A stretch of DNA of 64,000 nucleotides from Isoetes taiwanensis. Its lineage: Eukaryota; Streptophyta; Lycopodiopsida; Isoetales; Isoetaceae. Of this stretch, positions 9,270-20,400 are shown in pieces (positions within the stretch are counted from its first letter, which is position 1; every line of letters starts with the position of its first letter). A model generated the notes under the pieces. The model had not been told where the DNA came from. It searched no databases and worked only from the letters and a program-made list of their open reading frames with translations. The DNA is taken from contig JAJEKV010000091.1 in NCBI GenBank assembly GCA_021234155.1, forward strand, positions 1,185,501 to 1,249,500, in the 5' to 3' direction. The position numbers were made by a program, and so were the translations under genes.

Positions 9270-10745
9270 TCATCTCTCTCTTATTCTTTCCAGTATTTGC
9301 TCTGTGGCTTTATGTTCCATGTCTGTCAAGGGATCCTTTGAGTTATCTTGGTTATTGCCCATATTCTCCTCAGTTTTTTCGTCCTCAATGGTTGATTCGT
9401 TCTTTTTATTCATAAAGTGGTCATGCAGTGCATCCAAGTACGAACTTATCGGGTCAACAAGGGCTTTGTCACCAACTATTGATAATGGCTTCATTCTATA
9501 TAGCATAGCCCCTTAGGTGAAAAGCCCGTTTCATGTGCCACTCGCACATGATCTGATCACCTTCTACTAAACTTGTAACAAAGTTTGATAACCTGGGCCG
9601 TATTGGTGTCTTGTGGAAAGGACTTGATGCCATCTGTGCTTACCTTGTCAAATGATGGCACATCCTCCGTGAATTTTCCTCCTTCCAGGGATCCAGATTC
9701 TCGTTCGAAGCCCGTTCGAAGCCATGAGCTTATCCACGTATGGGAGTTCACTTGACCAGCACTTATCGAAGTCAAGGCTATCATGGCGAGGCACTAAAAC
9801 CAACATAATGTTGGCAAAGCTTGACGTCTTTGAAAGACAAACTCTGCACTCACGTTCTAACTCATATATAAAATACAAGATTCTCTTATCTGCTGCCCAT
9901 TGTAAAACTGTCATCGTCTGATTGCCAGGCATGTAGAAGACAAGGAAATTGAAATTATCCAGTTCCATCATATCCAAACAGATCTTGTGCCACTGATCTA
10001 GATCAGCCTTCTCGTAGAACAAGGTCAGGTCTTCAATCATATTCATGACGAACAAGGACACAGGCTCAGGGGCTAGTTCCCAAACCACTCCACCGAAACC
10101 CTTGTGAACCAATGTCACCAAGTATGGTGGAGAGGACAAATCTGCTTTAAAAGGCACAATGTCGAAACCTAGCTTGCGTTCAGGAAGTGCTTGAGTTCGC
10201 TCTGGAAACAGTTTTGTTTTGACGTTTCGCTATAGCTTGGTATTGATATATGGTTGGCACAGTCGTTTTAGCTCCTTCATGGCTTCATCCTCAAGATTGG
10301 CCTTTTCCTTGAGGTATTCAAAATTCTGGCTCTCGTTGCAGGCAAAGTTGCAAAATTCTGTGATGCCCTCCTCCAATGCAAGTGTCCTCTTTAGCACCAT
10401 AGTATAGACCTTGTCATCTTGCATTTTTTGAGCTTCTTGTTTTCCTCAGTAGTATTGGTCATCCAGTATTTTACTTTGCAAATCTAGCGTTCCCTTGTCC
10501 ATCAGCCACAATGCCTAGATCTAAATCCACTTTTGCCAGATTTCTTCATAGTATCAGATCGCATTTGATCTAATAGCGATTCCCTGGCCTTTCTTGTAGG
10601 TTTTTTTTTCTTCCCATCTTTATCCTTGACTTCATCGTTTGGTGGCCCTCTGTCATTACAAACCTACACAGTCTCTCGAAAGTCTTCCATTTTCTGAAGG
10701 CACCTTGTTTTCTCCGGGTCATTGTGGACATTCTAATGCCTTCCA
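9270..10745 (-). pseudogene. Central region of a large unrecognised protein, frameshifted with in-frame stops
   Basis: Reading from 10505 down to 9648, one minus frame stays coherent for ~285 codons with only two stops (one ~15 codons before residues MQDDKVYTMVLK, one after QPYINTKL). It contains 'FKADLSSPPYLVTLVHKGFG' and 'DNFNFLVFYMPGNQTMTVLQ'. After a frameshift near 9700 it continues with 'KVSTDGIKSFPQDTNTAQVI', then a 78-codon frame (9270-9506) ending in an acidic, Asn-rich tail. Upstream (10530-10740) is a basic stretch with GKKKKPTRKARESLLDQMRS, resembling a nuclear localisation signal. Composition and length indicate a former real protein of at least 500 residues. I do not recognise the family. 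Neighbouring hairpin repeats (10835-11058) tie it to the array units. Confidence 0.5.
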
Positions 10746-10834
10746 TTGCTGCCTTGCATGTGTTCTTTGGTCAGGATAGGGGCTGTAGATATAAGATTCA
10801 AGTTATTCAAGTGATGCTACAAAGCCTCTAGGTT

Positions 10835-11058
10835 ACACAAGACTAGATATGACTTACTCGACTCGTGCGAGTCGAGAAAGTGCCCTCTGGGTTACAAAAG
10901 AATAGATATGAGGACTTTCTCGACTCGTAAGTCGAGAAAGTGCCTCTGGGTTACAAAAGACTAGACATGAGGACTTTCTCGATTTGAGTCGAGAAAGTAC
11001 CCTCTGGGTTACAAAAGACTAGACATGAGAACCTTCTAGAAAGTGCCCTCTGGGTTTG
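10835..11058. repeat. Tandem ~60-bp hairpin repeats (about 3.5 copies)
   Basis: The units share 'actagacatgaggacttt', then 'ctcgactcg' and 'gagtcgagaaagtgccctct', then 'gggttacaaa'. The centre of each is a palindrome (CTCGACTCG-TG-CGAGTCGAG at 10857-10876 in the first). The last copy (11030-11058) has lost the palindrome core. The same repeat occurs in every complete unit of the 12-32 kb array. Confidence 0.85.
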
Positions 11059-11822
11059 CTGCTACATTTTGGAAGCATAGAAGAGCTATGCACACAAATT
11101 ACACATCTTTGGTCGACTATTATCTAAAACATATGCGTGCAAGTACTGCAGATATGAAGACTCACATCCTTGAAGATTACAAAGTAGACACTTGCTTGAA
11201 GAACCAGGGAAAGGACATTCATTGAAGATCATGCAAGCAAAGCAAGGAGGAGAAGATTCAAGCAAAGCAAACTAGAGTTTGAAGATTGGACGAACGCTAC
11301 ATGAGTTCACCATCTCATTCCTATCCAGGATACCATGTTTGCCTCATAATCCATGTTCTCTTGTCTCACCTTTATTCCCCCTGGCAAAGTTGGCAATTAG
11401 CCATTTTTCTAGTCAAGACACACCATTCACATACCATTCATACACCACACACTCATCATACCTCCATCATCTTGAAAAAGCAAAAAATTCCACTCAATTT
11501 GGCTTTTCCCATGATCTAAGATCATATTATCTCTCTAAAAGTCAAACTAGAGAGAGAAAGTGCACAATTTCGCAAAAAAAGCATTAAAAAATCAAATGAT
11601 TGAGTTGTTGCATAAGGGATCTAAGTTTATGTGCACTACTGCCAAAGTTGTCCACTTCATCATCAAAAGATGCCAAATCATCATCAAAAGATACCATGCA
11701 CCATCCACATCACCACCAAGTATGCCATGTCATCATACACATGTCACCTTCGATAAATTTCTTTTTTTTCAAAATATTTGACCTAAGGAAAATCATTTTG
11801 ATACTTAAGGTGACATGTCATC
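11059..11822. other. Non-coding stretch between hairpin repeats and array
   Basis: Begins with the dispersed repeat shared with 8111-8576. From ~11640 it becomes a degenerate short-motif sequence rich in 'catcatc', 'ccatgtcatcat' and 'ccacatc', continuing into the array edge at ~12010. No gene was recognised. Confidence 0.45.
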
Positions 11823-12382
11823 ATTCCATTGTGGCACATCATTACTAAATGCCTCCACATCATCTTACACGTCATTCACATCATTGCCACCTCATAAAAA
11901 GTTTTGACTAGAAAAAAGACACTTTGCCACCTTGCTTGACACATCATCATCTCATTATGCCATGTCATCATCCATTTGCCAAATCACCCTACCAACTTGC
12001 CACATCACCAACTTGACCCCATTATGAGCCAAAAGTCAAATGTCCTTTTTTTGCAAAAAGGTTCTCCCATGTCATAGAGCATCAAAAAAGATTCCTTGTG
12101 AAAAAAAAAAGAATTTAAAAAAAAAACTATGTTTTGACCCTGATTTTTTAGTTCTTGGGATTCGTGCCAAGCTTTGAAAAATAAAAAAAAAAATCCTATA
12201 TCCCCCAATAATAGTCACTCATCCCATCCGGTCTCCCCACCACGTGGTGCCTCAGGGCATGTGGTGGCAATGGGCGGACAACACGTAAATATTAATAGCC
12301 ATGTCACATTAGGCACCCGATCTGCCAAAACCTAAAACGTCTGTGGGATATTAGGTTTTTGGCATACTTTGAGTTCTTTCTC
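11823..12382. repeat. Left flank of the array, duplicated at 21326-21914
   Basis: From 'attccattgtggcac' at 11823 the sequence matches 21326 onward almost base for base, with an offset of ~9.5 kb, including the CATCATC-rich tract and the 'ttttgcaaaaaggttctccc' segment. Local differences sit at homopolymers (A and C runs near 21680-21715). It is non-coding. Confidence 0.8.
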
Positions 12383-12384
12383 CG

Positions 12385-12509
12385 ATGCATACCTTGAGTT
12401 CTTATATCAATTTTCGTTTTGTGACCGATCCCTAACGGATAATACTGGGCCAGTCTTTCCATTTTCTGAGCATCCCTCTGCATCAACTTCATTTGTTTGT
12501 TTGGGTCCA
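12385..12509 (-). pseudogene. DGQH-family protein fragment (C-terminal side of the LTR insertion)
   Basis: The minus strand encodes 'DPNKQMKLMQRDAQKMERLA' and 'YYPLGIGHKTKIDIRTQG', the segment just before the DGQH domain in other units. Its upstream part resumes after the solo LTR at 14160. In this copy the codon that is TAA in other units is CAA (Gln). The frame therefore runs on through '...RTQGMHRRKNSKYAKN' into sequence unlike the other units, with no DGQH domain next to it. Confidence 0.45.
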
Positions 12510-14154
12510 TGTGACGTTCGAGTGGAAATATCGCCGCCACATTATATTTCGGGATCAATCACTATACAAGTCTATCTTCATAGCCTTGTATACCATAGAT
12601 TGTGGCACTGGGGGCATGACTAAGTTATTCATATAACTTAGCCAACCTTAGGTTAAGACCATTTTCCACATGGCCTTAACCTATTGGGCACCCGCCACAC
12701 GGACTTACCCTATTGGAGCCACGTGGCATACCATGTAAACCCTAACCTATAAAGACCTAAACCCTAACCCTAGGCCTCTTTTCTGGCTCCAAGCGGTGCG
12801 GGAACCTTCTTGGGCTTTCGAAACTCCGTTTGAGAACCGTCTCTTTGTGGCACAAAGATAGCATGGCAGCCCCCAGAGCGTGAGCGCATCAGCAAGAGTG
12901 GGAGCTACCTCGAACACTTCGAAGACCATGGAGACGCCAAGATTGGGAGGGAGTGCTTCTGGAGCAAGTATGTAGAGTAGTGCTCATAGTAGTTCATCTG
13001 GAATTGAGCATTCCAGATGAGTTAGCATCTTGTACCTAAGGTAGAGCCATCCTAGAACCCTCATTCATCATCTTGAACCCTAATCAAGGAACTCTAACTG
13101 TAAGTTAGATATAGATTATTAGGTTAAGATGTTCTTATGATTATTCTCATGATATGATGTTATGTGATGTTGGTTGATCATGTTTGCTCCTCTTGTATTG
13201 GGAAGGGGGGTAGAGACCTAGAGCCATATGTAGTATGCTCCTAGATTAGATCCCTTAGTTCCTATTAGTTGCGGCCTGTGCATAGGAGCCCACCAGGCTA
13301 TGGAGGCTATGATGTGACTCAACACTACACAACGGGGCTAGAGGCAATGTGGAGGGAGGATCCCTGCTGAGTGGGGGCTACGGGGGATCCCATAGTGGGC
13401 TAGACTTATGGTCGGTCACTTCGTGTGGGCCGGGCATGGGTCTGACACCTCCTGGGGCAATGGTGCCGCCCTGCCTCTCGAGAGTTGCAAGTGTTGGCTT
13501 GGCTCTCGTTTTGGGGAGTTAAGTCGGGTACGAATCGTGTGTCGCCACGATTCTCTAGCCGCCCGCGGAACCTCTAGACCCCGGGAAGGGGAGATGCAAC
13601 TCTTCCTGCCTCAACGGACCAGGGAGATGCAACCTGGAGTAGTCCCGATGGGTGATACCATGGGATTGCGTATCCGGAAGGCTAGAGCCACGCCAGAGCT
13701 TGATTTAGCCCATCTGCAAAGTATGCACAGGAGGGGCGGATGGAGTGGTCAACCCTAGCCATTGTCTTATGCCAGCCCTCGCCGTTGTTATGACTCAGTC
13801 TGCTTTATCTTGAGGCCTAGCCAGTCAGTCATCCTCCTTATGAGTCAGAGCCATGGGTAGGAGCTCTCATGTTTTATGGTCTATGATTATCATTCTTGCA
13901 CTTGTGGATATGTGATGGACTACCCTTCGAGGTAGTATGTTGTATTGTTATTGCTAGTTCTGATGTTGTTTATGCTTCCACTGTGATAGGAGCCCATAGG
14001 GGAAGGGCACGCAAGACACCTTCGTGTCCCCTTCCGCACTACGATCATCTCACAGTGCGGGATAGACGGAGGGCCCGTGCGGTTGAAGGACCAGATGGGG
14101 GATTTCCTGCCGAGTGTACGGCCGGGTGCCGTATATTTAGCAGGGAGCGTCACA
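12510..14154 (+). mobile_element. Solo LTR with 5-bp target duplication
   Basis: It starts TGTGACGTTCG and ends GAGCGTCACA, the termini of the LTR family seen complete at 62083-63582, and shares internal blocks such as 'tattgggaaggggggtagaga' and 'ggggcggatggagtgg'. GTCCA flanks it on both sides (12505-12509 and 14155-14159). Empty sites in other units read 'tttgggtccagaaactggg', confirming insertion. About 1645 bp. It contains a CTATAAAG TATA-like box near 12746 and telomere-like CCCTAA copies. No internal region remains, so it arose by LTR-LTR recombination. Confidence 0.9.
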
Positions 14155-14540
14155 GTCCAGAAAGTGGGAGTCTTCAATGTCCTTCTCATGATCCTCTAAC
14201 TCATCATCCTCTGTTTCACTCTGATTCTTGTCCTCACTCTAAACCACGACTTTGTTGACCACAGAGTGCATTACCCTTCAACATATTGGATGTGAACATT
14301 CCAGTGTTTGAAGTGCTTTTCTCTCACCCTGGAGATTTCCATGCCTAGCTCTCTAGAAGTAAGAGTGCCCTCTTCTTTCATGCCTTTCAGGTCTTTCCAT
14401 CCCAGATTCTAGCAATTCACAGGCGCAGCCTTCTTGTCTGTTCCCTTGGCCTTGCTCATAGAAGAAGATGAGTAATCCAGCACCGATAATTTTTTGGTGT
14501 GATAGAACTTGCCCTTCGGCACATCTTCAATGAATAAGGC
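14155..14540 (-). pseudogene. DGQH-family protein, N-terminal fragment upstream of the LTR
   Basis: Minus-strand sequence corresponding to the acidic linker (DESED...) and the upstream 'GTLTSRELGMEISRVR' and 'YHTKKLSVLDYSSSS'-like segments of other units. A stop lies where the 'SEDKNQ' segment should be read (tctaaaccacgac), and a single-base loss follows in the 'attacccttcaac' part. The coding continuity with 12385-12509 is broken by the solo LTR. Confidence 0.45.
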
Positions 14541-16060
14541 CAGATGATGATTATTTAGAGCAGTGATAGGCAACACAACCCCCCCTTCTTGTACTTGTCA
14601 CATGAGCCCTCTTATCTCTGAATTAGAAGAAACGATCTTTCTCTTTCAACTAGAAATCGCAAGAACCCTAAAATTTTTCATGCCAAGATCCAGAACTTTT
14701 GAATGATTCAACCACCTAATCATGGCTATATGCTCCCGAATTGATCTATTCTAAGCCAAGAACCCTTAAACTAAGCAAAAAGACAAAAAACTGAGCCCGA
14801 TTTGCCAAGAACAGACTGGAACAGTGGAATATGAAAAAAGGGATATGGTTTACAGAGATTTTCGAGGGCTTTGGGCGCAAGAACTGATCGAGATTTCTCA
14901 TTTAGAGATCGGTTTGACTGATAACTGTTTGAATTTGCCTTCCTTGCTCCATGAATCCATGGATTACTTGAAGCAATCTGATTATTTGCCATTGTGAAGA
15001 TTATTTTGATCCTATGCCCAAGACATCAGAGCTTGGGAATCCTTTGAATGACTGTATGATGATCCTTTGAATGAATATCTGATCCTTGATATTGTAATTG
15101 TGTTCAACTTGCATTCTACATTTGAAAGAAGGTAAATCAAAAAGGTAAAAGCGACATCTGAAGATAATTATTTCAAGCACATCATATCTCTGCTTGCATC
15201 ATATTCTGTTCTATTGATCAAAATCAACATAAAAATTAGATTAAATTGCCTTTAGTGCCAATCTATGTGTGCATTTGGCAAGTTCTAGCACTGGGTAAAG
15301 CTTAAATAAAGAGCTAACAAAACAGGTAGAAAGCATAAAGAGCCACGAAAAATATCGAAAAAACAATTTGCAATAGCCTGTCTTCTATATTATGCAAACC
15401 ATTGCATTTTTTAGGCAAAATATTCCACCTTGGATTTTAGCTTCAATCTCAATTAAACAAATAGATCTCTCCTGCTTGCAGACGTTAGAGAAGTGTTAAG
15501 AATTCTCAGAACTCAGAAAAAGACGAGCATAAATCGATTTGCAAAATCTTGCTTGTTGTTTTGGCCTGTAACAATCTGTTTACAAAGAATTTGAATTTCA
15601 GGTCTTACTTACACCTATTTTTGCAAAATAAGTGGTTAACCCTTATGTGCAGACCTGTTAGAGATAGAATCAAGTGACAGAGCTCAAAAAAGATCCATAT
15701 CCTTTGATCTGCAAAAAATTGCTCACTGCCAGGGATATTGACTTATTTTTTACTTGGACAGGAGTGCAAATTTGAGTGATCTTTGCAAATCTGTTGGTAT
15801 CTGACTTTAGGCCCCAGATTCTATGAGACTTTAAGCAGCCTTTGGAATTGGAATCATGAGAAAATCTCATCCTGCATGCAAATGACATCATTTTTGCTGA
15901 GGCATCCTTTTTGCTGTTTTGGGAAAGCAATACTAATCCTGTGTTTAGGCTTTCTTTCTGCAATTTTCTTGCACGGAGTGGTTGCCTAAAGCAACCTGGT
16001 GGTTCTAAGCCATTGAGGTTGAAGGTTTGCCAGGAACACCTTCAACGGGGTTATGAAAGA
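14541..16060. other. Array-unit sequence between coding remnants; conserved 97-codon minus ORF
   Basis: This is mostly AT-rich sequence repeated in each unit. A minus ORF of 97 codons at 15670-15963 recurs nearly unchanged at 25469-25762 but is broken in the 28-kb and 31-kb units. It has no recognisable domain. It may be intron sequence of the DGQH gene or its 5' flank. I cannot support it as a gene. Confidence 0.3.
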
Positions 16061-16061
16061 G

Positions 16062-16258
16062 TAGACATGAGGACCTTCTCGACTCGGGAGTCGAGAAAGT
16101 GCCCTCCGAGTTACTAAGGACTAGACATGAGGATCTTTTCGACTCGCGAGTCGAGAAAGTGCCCTCTGAGTTATAAAGAACTAGATATGAGGACTTTCTT
16201 GACTTACGAGTCGAGAAAGTGCCCTCTGGGTTACAAAGGACTAGATATGAGGACCACT
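16062..16258. repeat. 60-bp hairpin repeats, unit 1 (3+ copies)
   Basis: Exact 60-bp spacing: 'gaggaccttctcgactcgg' at 16069, 'gaggatcttttcgactcgcg' at 16129, 'gaggactttcttgacttacg' at 16189, then a partial copy at 16249. The second copy contains the 14-bp perfect palindrome CGACTCGCGAGTCG (16140-16153). The plus frame gives a 20-residue repeat ('MRTFLTYESRKCPLGYKGLD'), but I see no gene around it. Confidence 0.9.
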
Positions 16259-16288
16259 TTAAGTTCTAAATTTAGGAGATGGCGATAT

Positions 16289-17170
16289 TCAGTACCTAAT
16301 GTAGCTTGCACTTGCAGCAATAGTATTCTGGCAGTGACTGATGCTGGCAAGTTCGATGGATGGAATGTCTGCTGATAACACCCTGCACTCTCCCTTCCCA
16401 CACAGCTCCTTGATCCTCTGCGGGATATCCTTCTCCATCTGCAACACTTGTGCTGCTCTCATCGAATGCTGGCCATCCACAACCCAAAATCTCACATCTT
16501 TACTCTTCAGTTCCTCCTCCATGCTCCAACTGAAGAATTCACTGGTTTTCTTGTTGAAAGGAATCATGTCAGCTGACATCGGATCCGCCACATGATGATG
16601 TATCAATAAGTTCAAGATCTCCAGCGTATGGGTTGGATTGAACTCTTTATAATTAAATGATGGCATTGCCGATACATACCTTAAGTTCTTATATCAATTT
16701 TCATTTTGTGACCAATCCCTAACGGATAATACTGGGCCAGTCTTTCCATTTTCTGAGCACCCCTCTGCATCAGCTTCATTTGCTTGTTTGGGTCTAGAAA
16801 CTGGGAGTCCTCAATGTCCTCCTCATGATCCTCTGACTCATCATCCTCTGTTTCACTCTGATTCTTGTCCTCACTCTGAACCACGACTTTGTTGACCACA
16901 GAGTGCATTATACCGTTCAACACATTGGATGTGAACATTCCAGTGTTTGAAGTGTTTTTTTCTCACCCTGGAGATTTCCATGCCTAGCTCTCTAGAAGTA
17001 AGAGTGCCCTCCTCTTTCATGCCTTTCAGGTCTTTCCATCCTAGATTCTAGCAATTCACAGGCGCAGCCTTCTTGTCTGTTCCCTTGGCTTTGCTCATGG
17101 AAGACGATGAGTAATTCAGCACCGATAATTTTTTGGTGTGATAGAACTTGCCCTTCGGCACATCTGCATT
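16289..17170 (-). pseudogene. Array protein with acidic linker and DGQH (ParB/Srx-like) domain, best copy
   Basis: Reading from 17170 downward, the first segment has 'VPKGKFYHTKKLSVLNYSSS' and SKAKGTDKKAAP, then a stop, then 'GTLTSRELGMEISRVR'. The acidic linker and 'DPNKQMKLMQRGAQKMERLA' follow (16681-16938), ending at TAA where another copy has CAA. After an 11-base out-of-frame gap comes a 125-codon frame (16289-16666): 'FNYKEFNPTHTLEILNLLIH', 'MIPFNKKTSEFFSW', then 'RFWVVDGQHSMRAAQVLQ'. The DGQH signature preceded by hydrophobic residues resembles the DGHHR/DGQHR core of the ParB/sulfiredoxin superfamily (nucleotide- or DNA-associated proteins). This is motif resemblance only. The frame ends near the hairpin repeats, so the C-terminal half is missing here. 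Confidence 0.5.
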
Positions 17171-17894
17171 TGCAATGAATAAGGCCAGATGATGATTATT
17201 TGGAGCAGTGATAGGCAACACAACCCCGGCCTTCTTGTATTCGTCACCGGAACACTCTTATCTCTGAATTTAGAAGAAAAGATATTTCTCTTTCAACTAG
17301 AAATCTCAAGAACCCTAAAATTTTTCATGCCAAGATCCGGAACTTTTGAATAATTCAACTACCTAATCATGGCCATATGCTCCCAGATTGATCTATTCTA
17401 AGCCAAGAACCCTTAAACTAAGTAAAAGACAAGAATCTGAGCCCAGTTTGCCAAGAATAGACTGGAACAGGGGAATATGAAAAAGGGGAATTGTTTACAG
17501 AGATTTTCGAGGGCTTTGGGCACAAGAACTGATCGAGATTATCGGTTTGATTGATAGCTGCTTGAATTTGCCTTCCTTGCTCCTTGAATCCATGGATTAC
17601 TTGAAGCAATCTGATTATTTGCTATTTTGAAGATTATTTTAATCATGTGCCCAAGACATCAGAGCTTGGGAAATCCTTTGAATGACTGTATGATGATCCT
17701 TTGAATGAATATCCGATCCTTGGTATTGTAATTATGTTCAACTTGCATTCTACATTCGAAAGAAGGTAAATCAAAAAGGTAAAAGCGACATCTGAAGATA
17801 ATTGTTTCAAGCACATCATATCTCTACTTGCATCATATTCCGTTCTATTGATCAAAATCAACATAAAAATTAGATTAAATTGCCTTTAGTGCCA
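17171..17894. other. Array-unit sequence, near-identical to 20407-21125
   Basis: Two short minus ORFs (17418-17609 and 17643-17864) translate to exactly the same peptides as those at 20654-20845 and 20879-21100. The stretch from ~16790 to 17894 therefore appears twice, 3.24 kb apart, flanking the patchwork at 17895-20035. No recognisable protein. Confidence 0.5.
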
Positions 17895-20035
17895 ATCGTA
17901 TGTGCATTTGGCAAGTTCTAGCACTCGCATATAGGGTAAAGCTTAAATAAAGAGCTAACAACTTTTTAGAAAGCAAAAAGAGCCACAAAAATATCGAAAA
18001 AAAAACAATTTGAACAATAAATTGTCTTCAATATTTTGGCAAACCATTCATTTTTTTAGGCTAAAAATATTCCATCCTTGGAGATTTTAGGCCACATTCC
18101 ATTGACCTTCATCATTACTAAATGCCTCCACATCATTTTAATGCCAAAAAAATCATTGCCACCTTTAAAAAGTTTTGACTAGAAAAAGACACTTTGCCAG
18201 GGTTGACACATCCTCATCTCATATGTCATCATCCATTTGCCAAAACCTTACCAACTTGCCAATCAAAACCCCATTATGAGAAAGTCAAATGTCTTTTTTG
18301 CAAAAAGAGGTTCTCCCATGTCATAGAGCATCAAAAAAATATCGAAAAAAAAACAATTTAAAAAAAAACTATGTTACCCCTTTTTTTTCTATATTATGCA
18401 AACCATTGCAGCTTTGAAAAAAAAAAATATTCCACCTTGGAGATTTTAGCTTCAATCTCAATTAAACAAATAGATCTCTCTCTTCCCCACCATTAGAGAA
18501 GTGTTAAGCATGTCTCGGCAATGGGCGGAAAAGACGTGGAGATAAATCGATTTAAAAAATCTTGCATTGTTGTTTTGGCCCGCCAAAACCTAAAAATCTG
18601 TTTACAAGGAATTTGAATTTTGAGGTCTTACTTGCATACCCTTGAGTTCTTATATTTTTCGTTTTGTGAAAAGAAGTGGTTAACCCTTTATGTGCAGATC
18701 AACTTCATTTTAGAGATAGAATCAATGTGGACGTGGCTCAAAAAGATCCATATCCTTTCTTCATAGCGCAAAAAATTGATTGTGGCAGGGGGGGCATGAC
18801 TAAGTTATTCATTGACTTATTTTTACTTGGACCATTTTGCAAATTTGAGTAACCTTTGCAAACACGGACTATCCCTATTTAGGCCCCGTGGCATACCATG
18901 AGACTTTAACCTATAAACCTTTAAAATTGGAATCATGAGGAAAATCTCATCGCGCATGCAAATGACATCATTTTTGCTGAGGCATCCTTTTGAGAACCGT
19001 TTTTTGGGAAAGCAATAGCATAATCCCCGTGAGTTTAGGCATCAGCAAGAGTGGGAGCTACCTCGAACACTTCAAGACCATGGAGTGGTTGATTAAAAGC
19101 AACCTGGTGGTTGTAAGTAGTGATAGTAGTTCATGAAGGTTTGCCGGATGAAGCATCTTTACCAAGGGGGCCATCCTAGAACCCTCAATCATCTTGAACC
19201 CTAATCAAGGAACTCTAACCGTAGTTAGATATAGAAATTAGGTTAAGATGTTCTAAGGACTAGACATGATAGGATGTTTTTTGGTTGATCATGTTTGCTC
19301 CTCTTGTATTGGGAAGGGGGTAGAGACCTAGAGTTATAAAGAACTAGATATGAGGACTTTCTTGACTTACGAGTCGAGAAAGTGCCCACCGGGTTACAAA
19401 GGACTAGATATGAGGACCACTTTAAGTTCTAAATTTAGGAGATGGCGATATTCGGGGATCCCTAATGTAGCTTGCACTTGCGTGTGGGCCGGCAATAGTA
19501 TTCCCGGGCAATGGTGCCGACTGCTCGCAAGTTCGATGGATGGAATGTTTGGGGAGTTAAGTCTGATAACACCACACTCTCCCTTCCCACACAGCTCCTT
19601 GATCCTAGACCCAGGAAGGGGATATCCTTCTCCATCTCGCAACACTTGTCTTTGCTCTCATCGAATGGGTGGCCATCCACAACCCAAAATCTCACATCTT
19701 TACTGATTTAGTTCCTCCTCCATGCTCCAACCGGAAGAATTCTAGCCATTGTCTTTTTCTTGTTGAAAGGAATCATGTCACCGACATCGGATCCGCCACA
19801 TGATGATGTATCAATAAGTTCAAGATCTCATGTTTTATGGGTTGGATTGAACTCTTTATAATTAAATGATGGCATTGCCGATACATACCTTAAGTTCTTA
19901 TATCAATTTTCATTTTGTGACCAATCGCGGATAGGAGCGGATAATACTTGGGCGATCTTTCCATTTTCTCGAGTGCGGGATAGCACCCCCGGCGTTGAAG
20001 GACCTGGGATGGGGGCTTCATTTGCTTGTTTGGGT
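17895..20035. other. Patchwork of two different unit sequences (probable consensus chimera)
   Basis: Short runs of ~10-60 bases alternate between two sequences that each occur intact elsewhere in the window. Source A is the LTR-bearing path (21326-23650). Source B is the hairpin/DGQH path with the MITE (24730-26580). Example: around 19495-19560, 'caatagtattc' (B) is followed by 'gggcaatggtgccg' (A), 'caagttcgatggatggaatg' (B), 'tttggggagttaagt' (A) and 'ctgataacacc' (B). MITE words such as 'aactttttag' and 'aacaataaatt' appear near 17960-18030. Recombination does not produce such fine interleaving, so I read it as an assembly or polishing artefact. Confidence 0.8.
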
Positions 20036-20400
20036 CTAGAAACTGGGAGTCCTCAATGTCCTCCTCATGATCCTCTGACTCATCATCCTCTGTTTCACTC
20101 TGATTCTTGTCCTCACTCTGAACCACGACTTTGTTGACCACAGAGTGCATTATACCGTTCAACACATTGGATGTGAACATTCCAGTGTTTGAAGTGCTTT
20201 TTTCTCACCCTGGAGATTTCCATGCCTAGCTCTCTAGAAGTAAGAGTGCCCTCCTCTTTCATGCCTTTCAGGTCTTTCCATCCTAGATTCTAGCAATTCA
20301 CAGGCGCAGCCTTCTTGTCTGTTCCCTTGGCTTTGCTCATGGAAGACGATGAGTAATTCAGCACTGATAATTTTTTGGTGTGATAGAACTTGCCCTTCGG
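19394..20400 (-). pseudogene. DGQH-family copy corrupted by the patchwork
   Basis: The minus strand still shows pieces such as 'RFWVVDGHPFDESKD', 'IPSIELASS' and 'NQSETEDDESEDHEEDIEDS', but foreign insertions and losses break every frame below ~20030. It should not be used to judge the family. Confidence 0.5.

Noticed and set aside
15670-15963. 97-codon minus ORF as a gene of the array
   Set aside because: Broken in two other units, no domain, and low-complexity composition. Kept only as a note.
16062-16258. Possible CRISPR-like array of regular 60-bp repeats
   Set aside because: Whole 60-bp units repeat without unique spacers, and the context is plant nuclear DNA.
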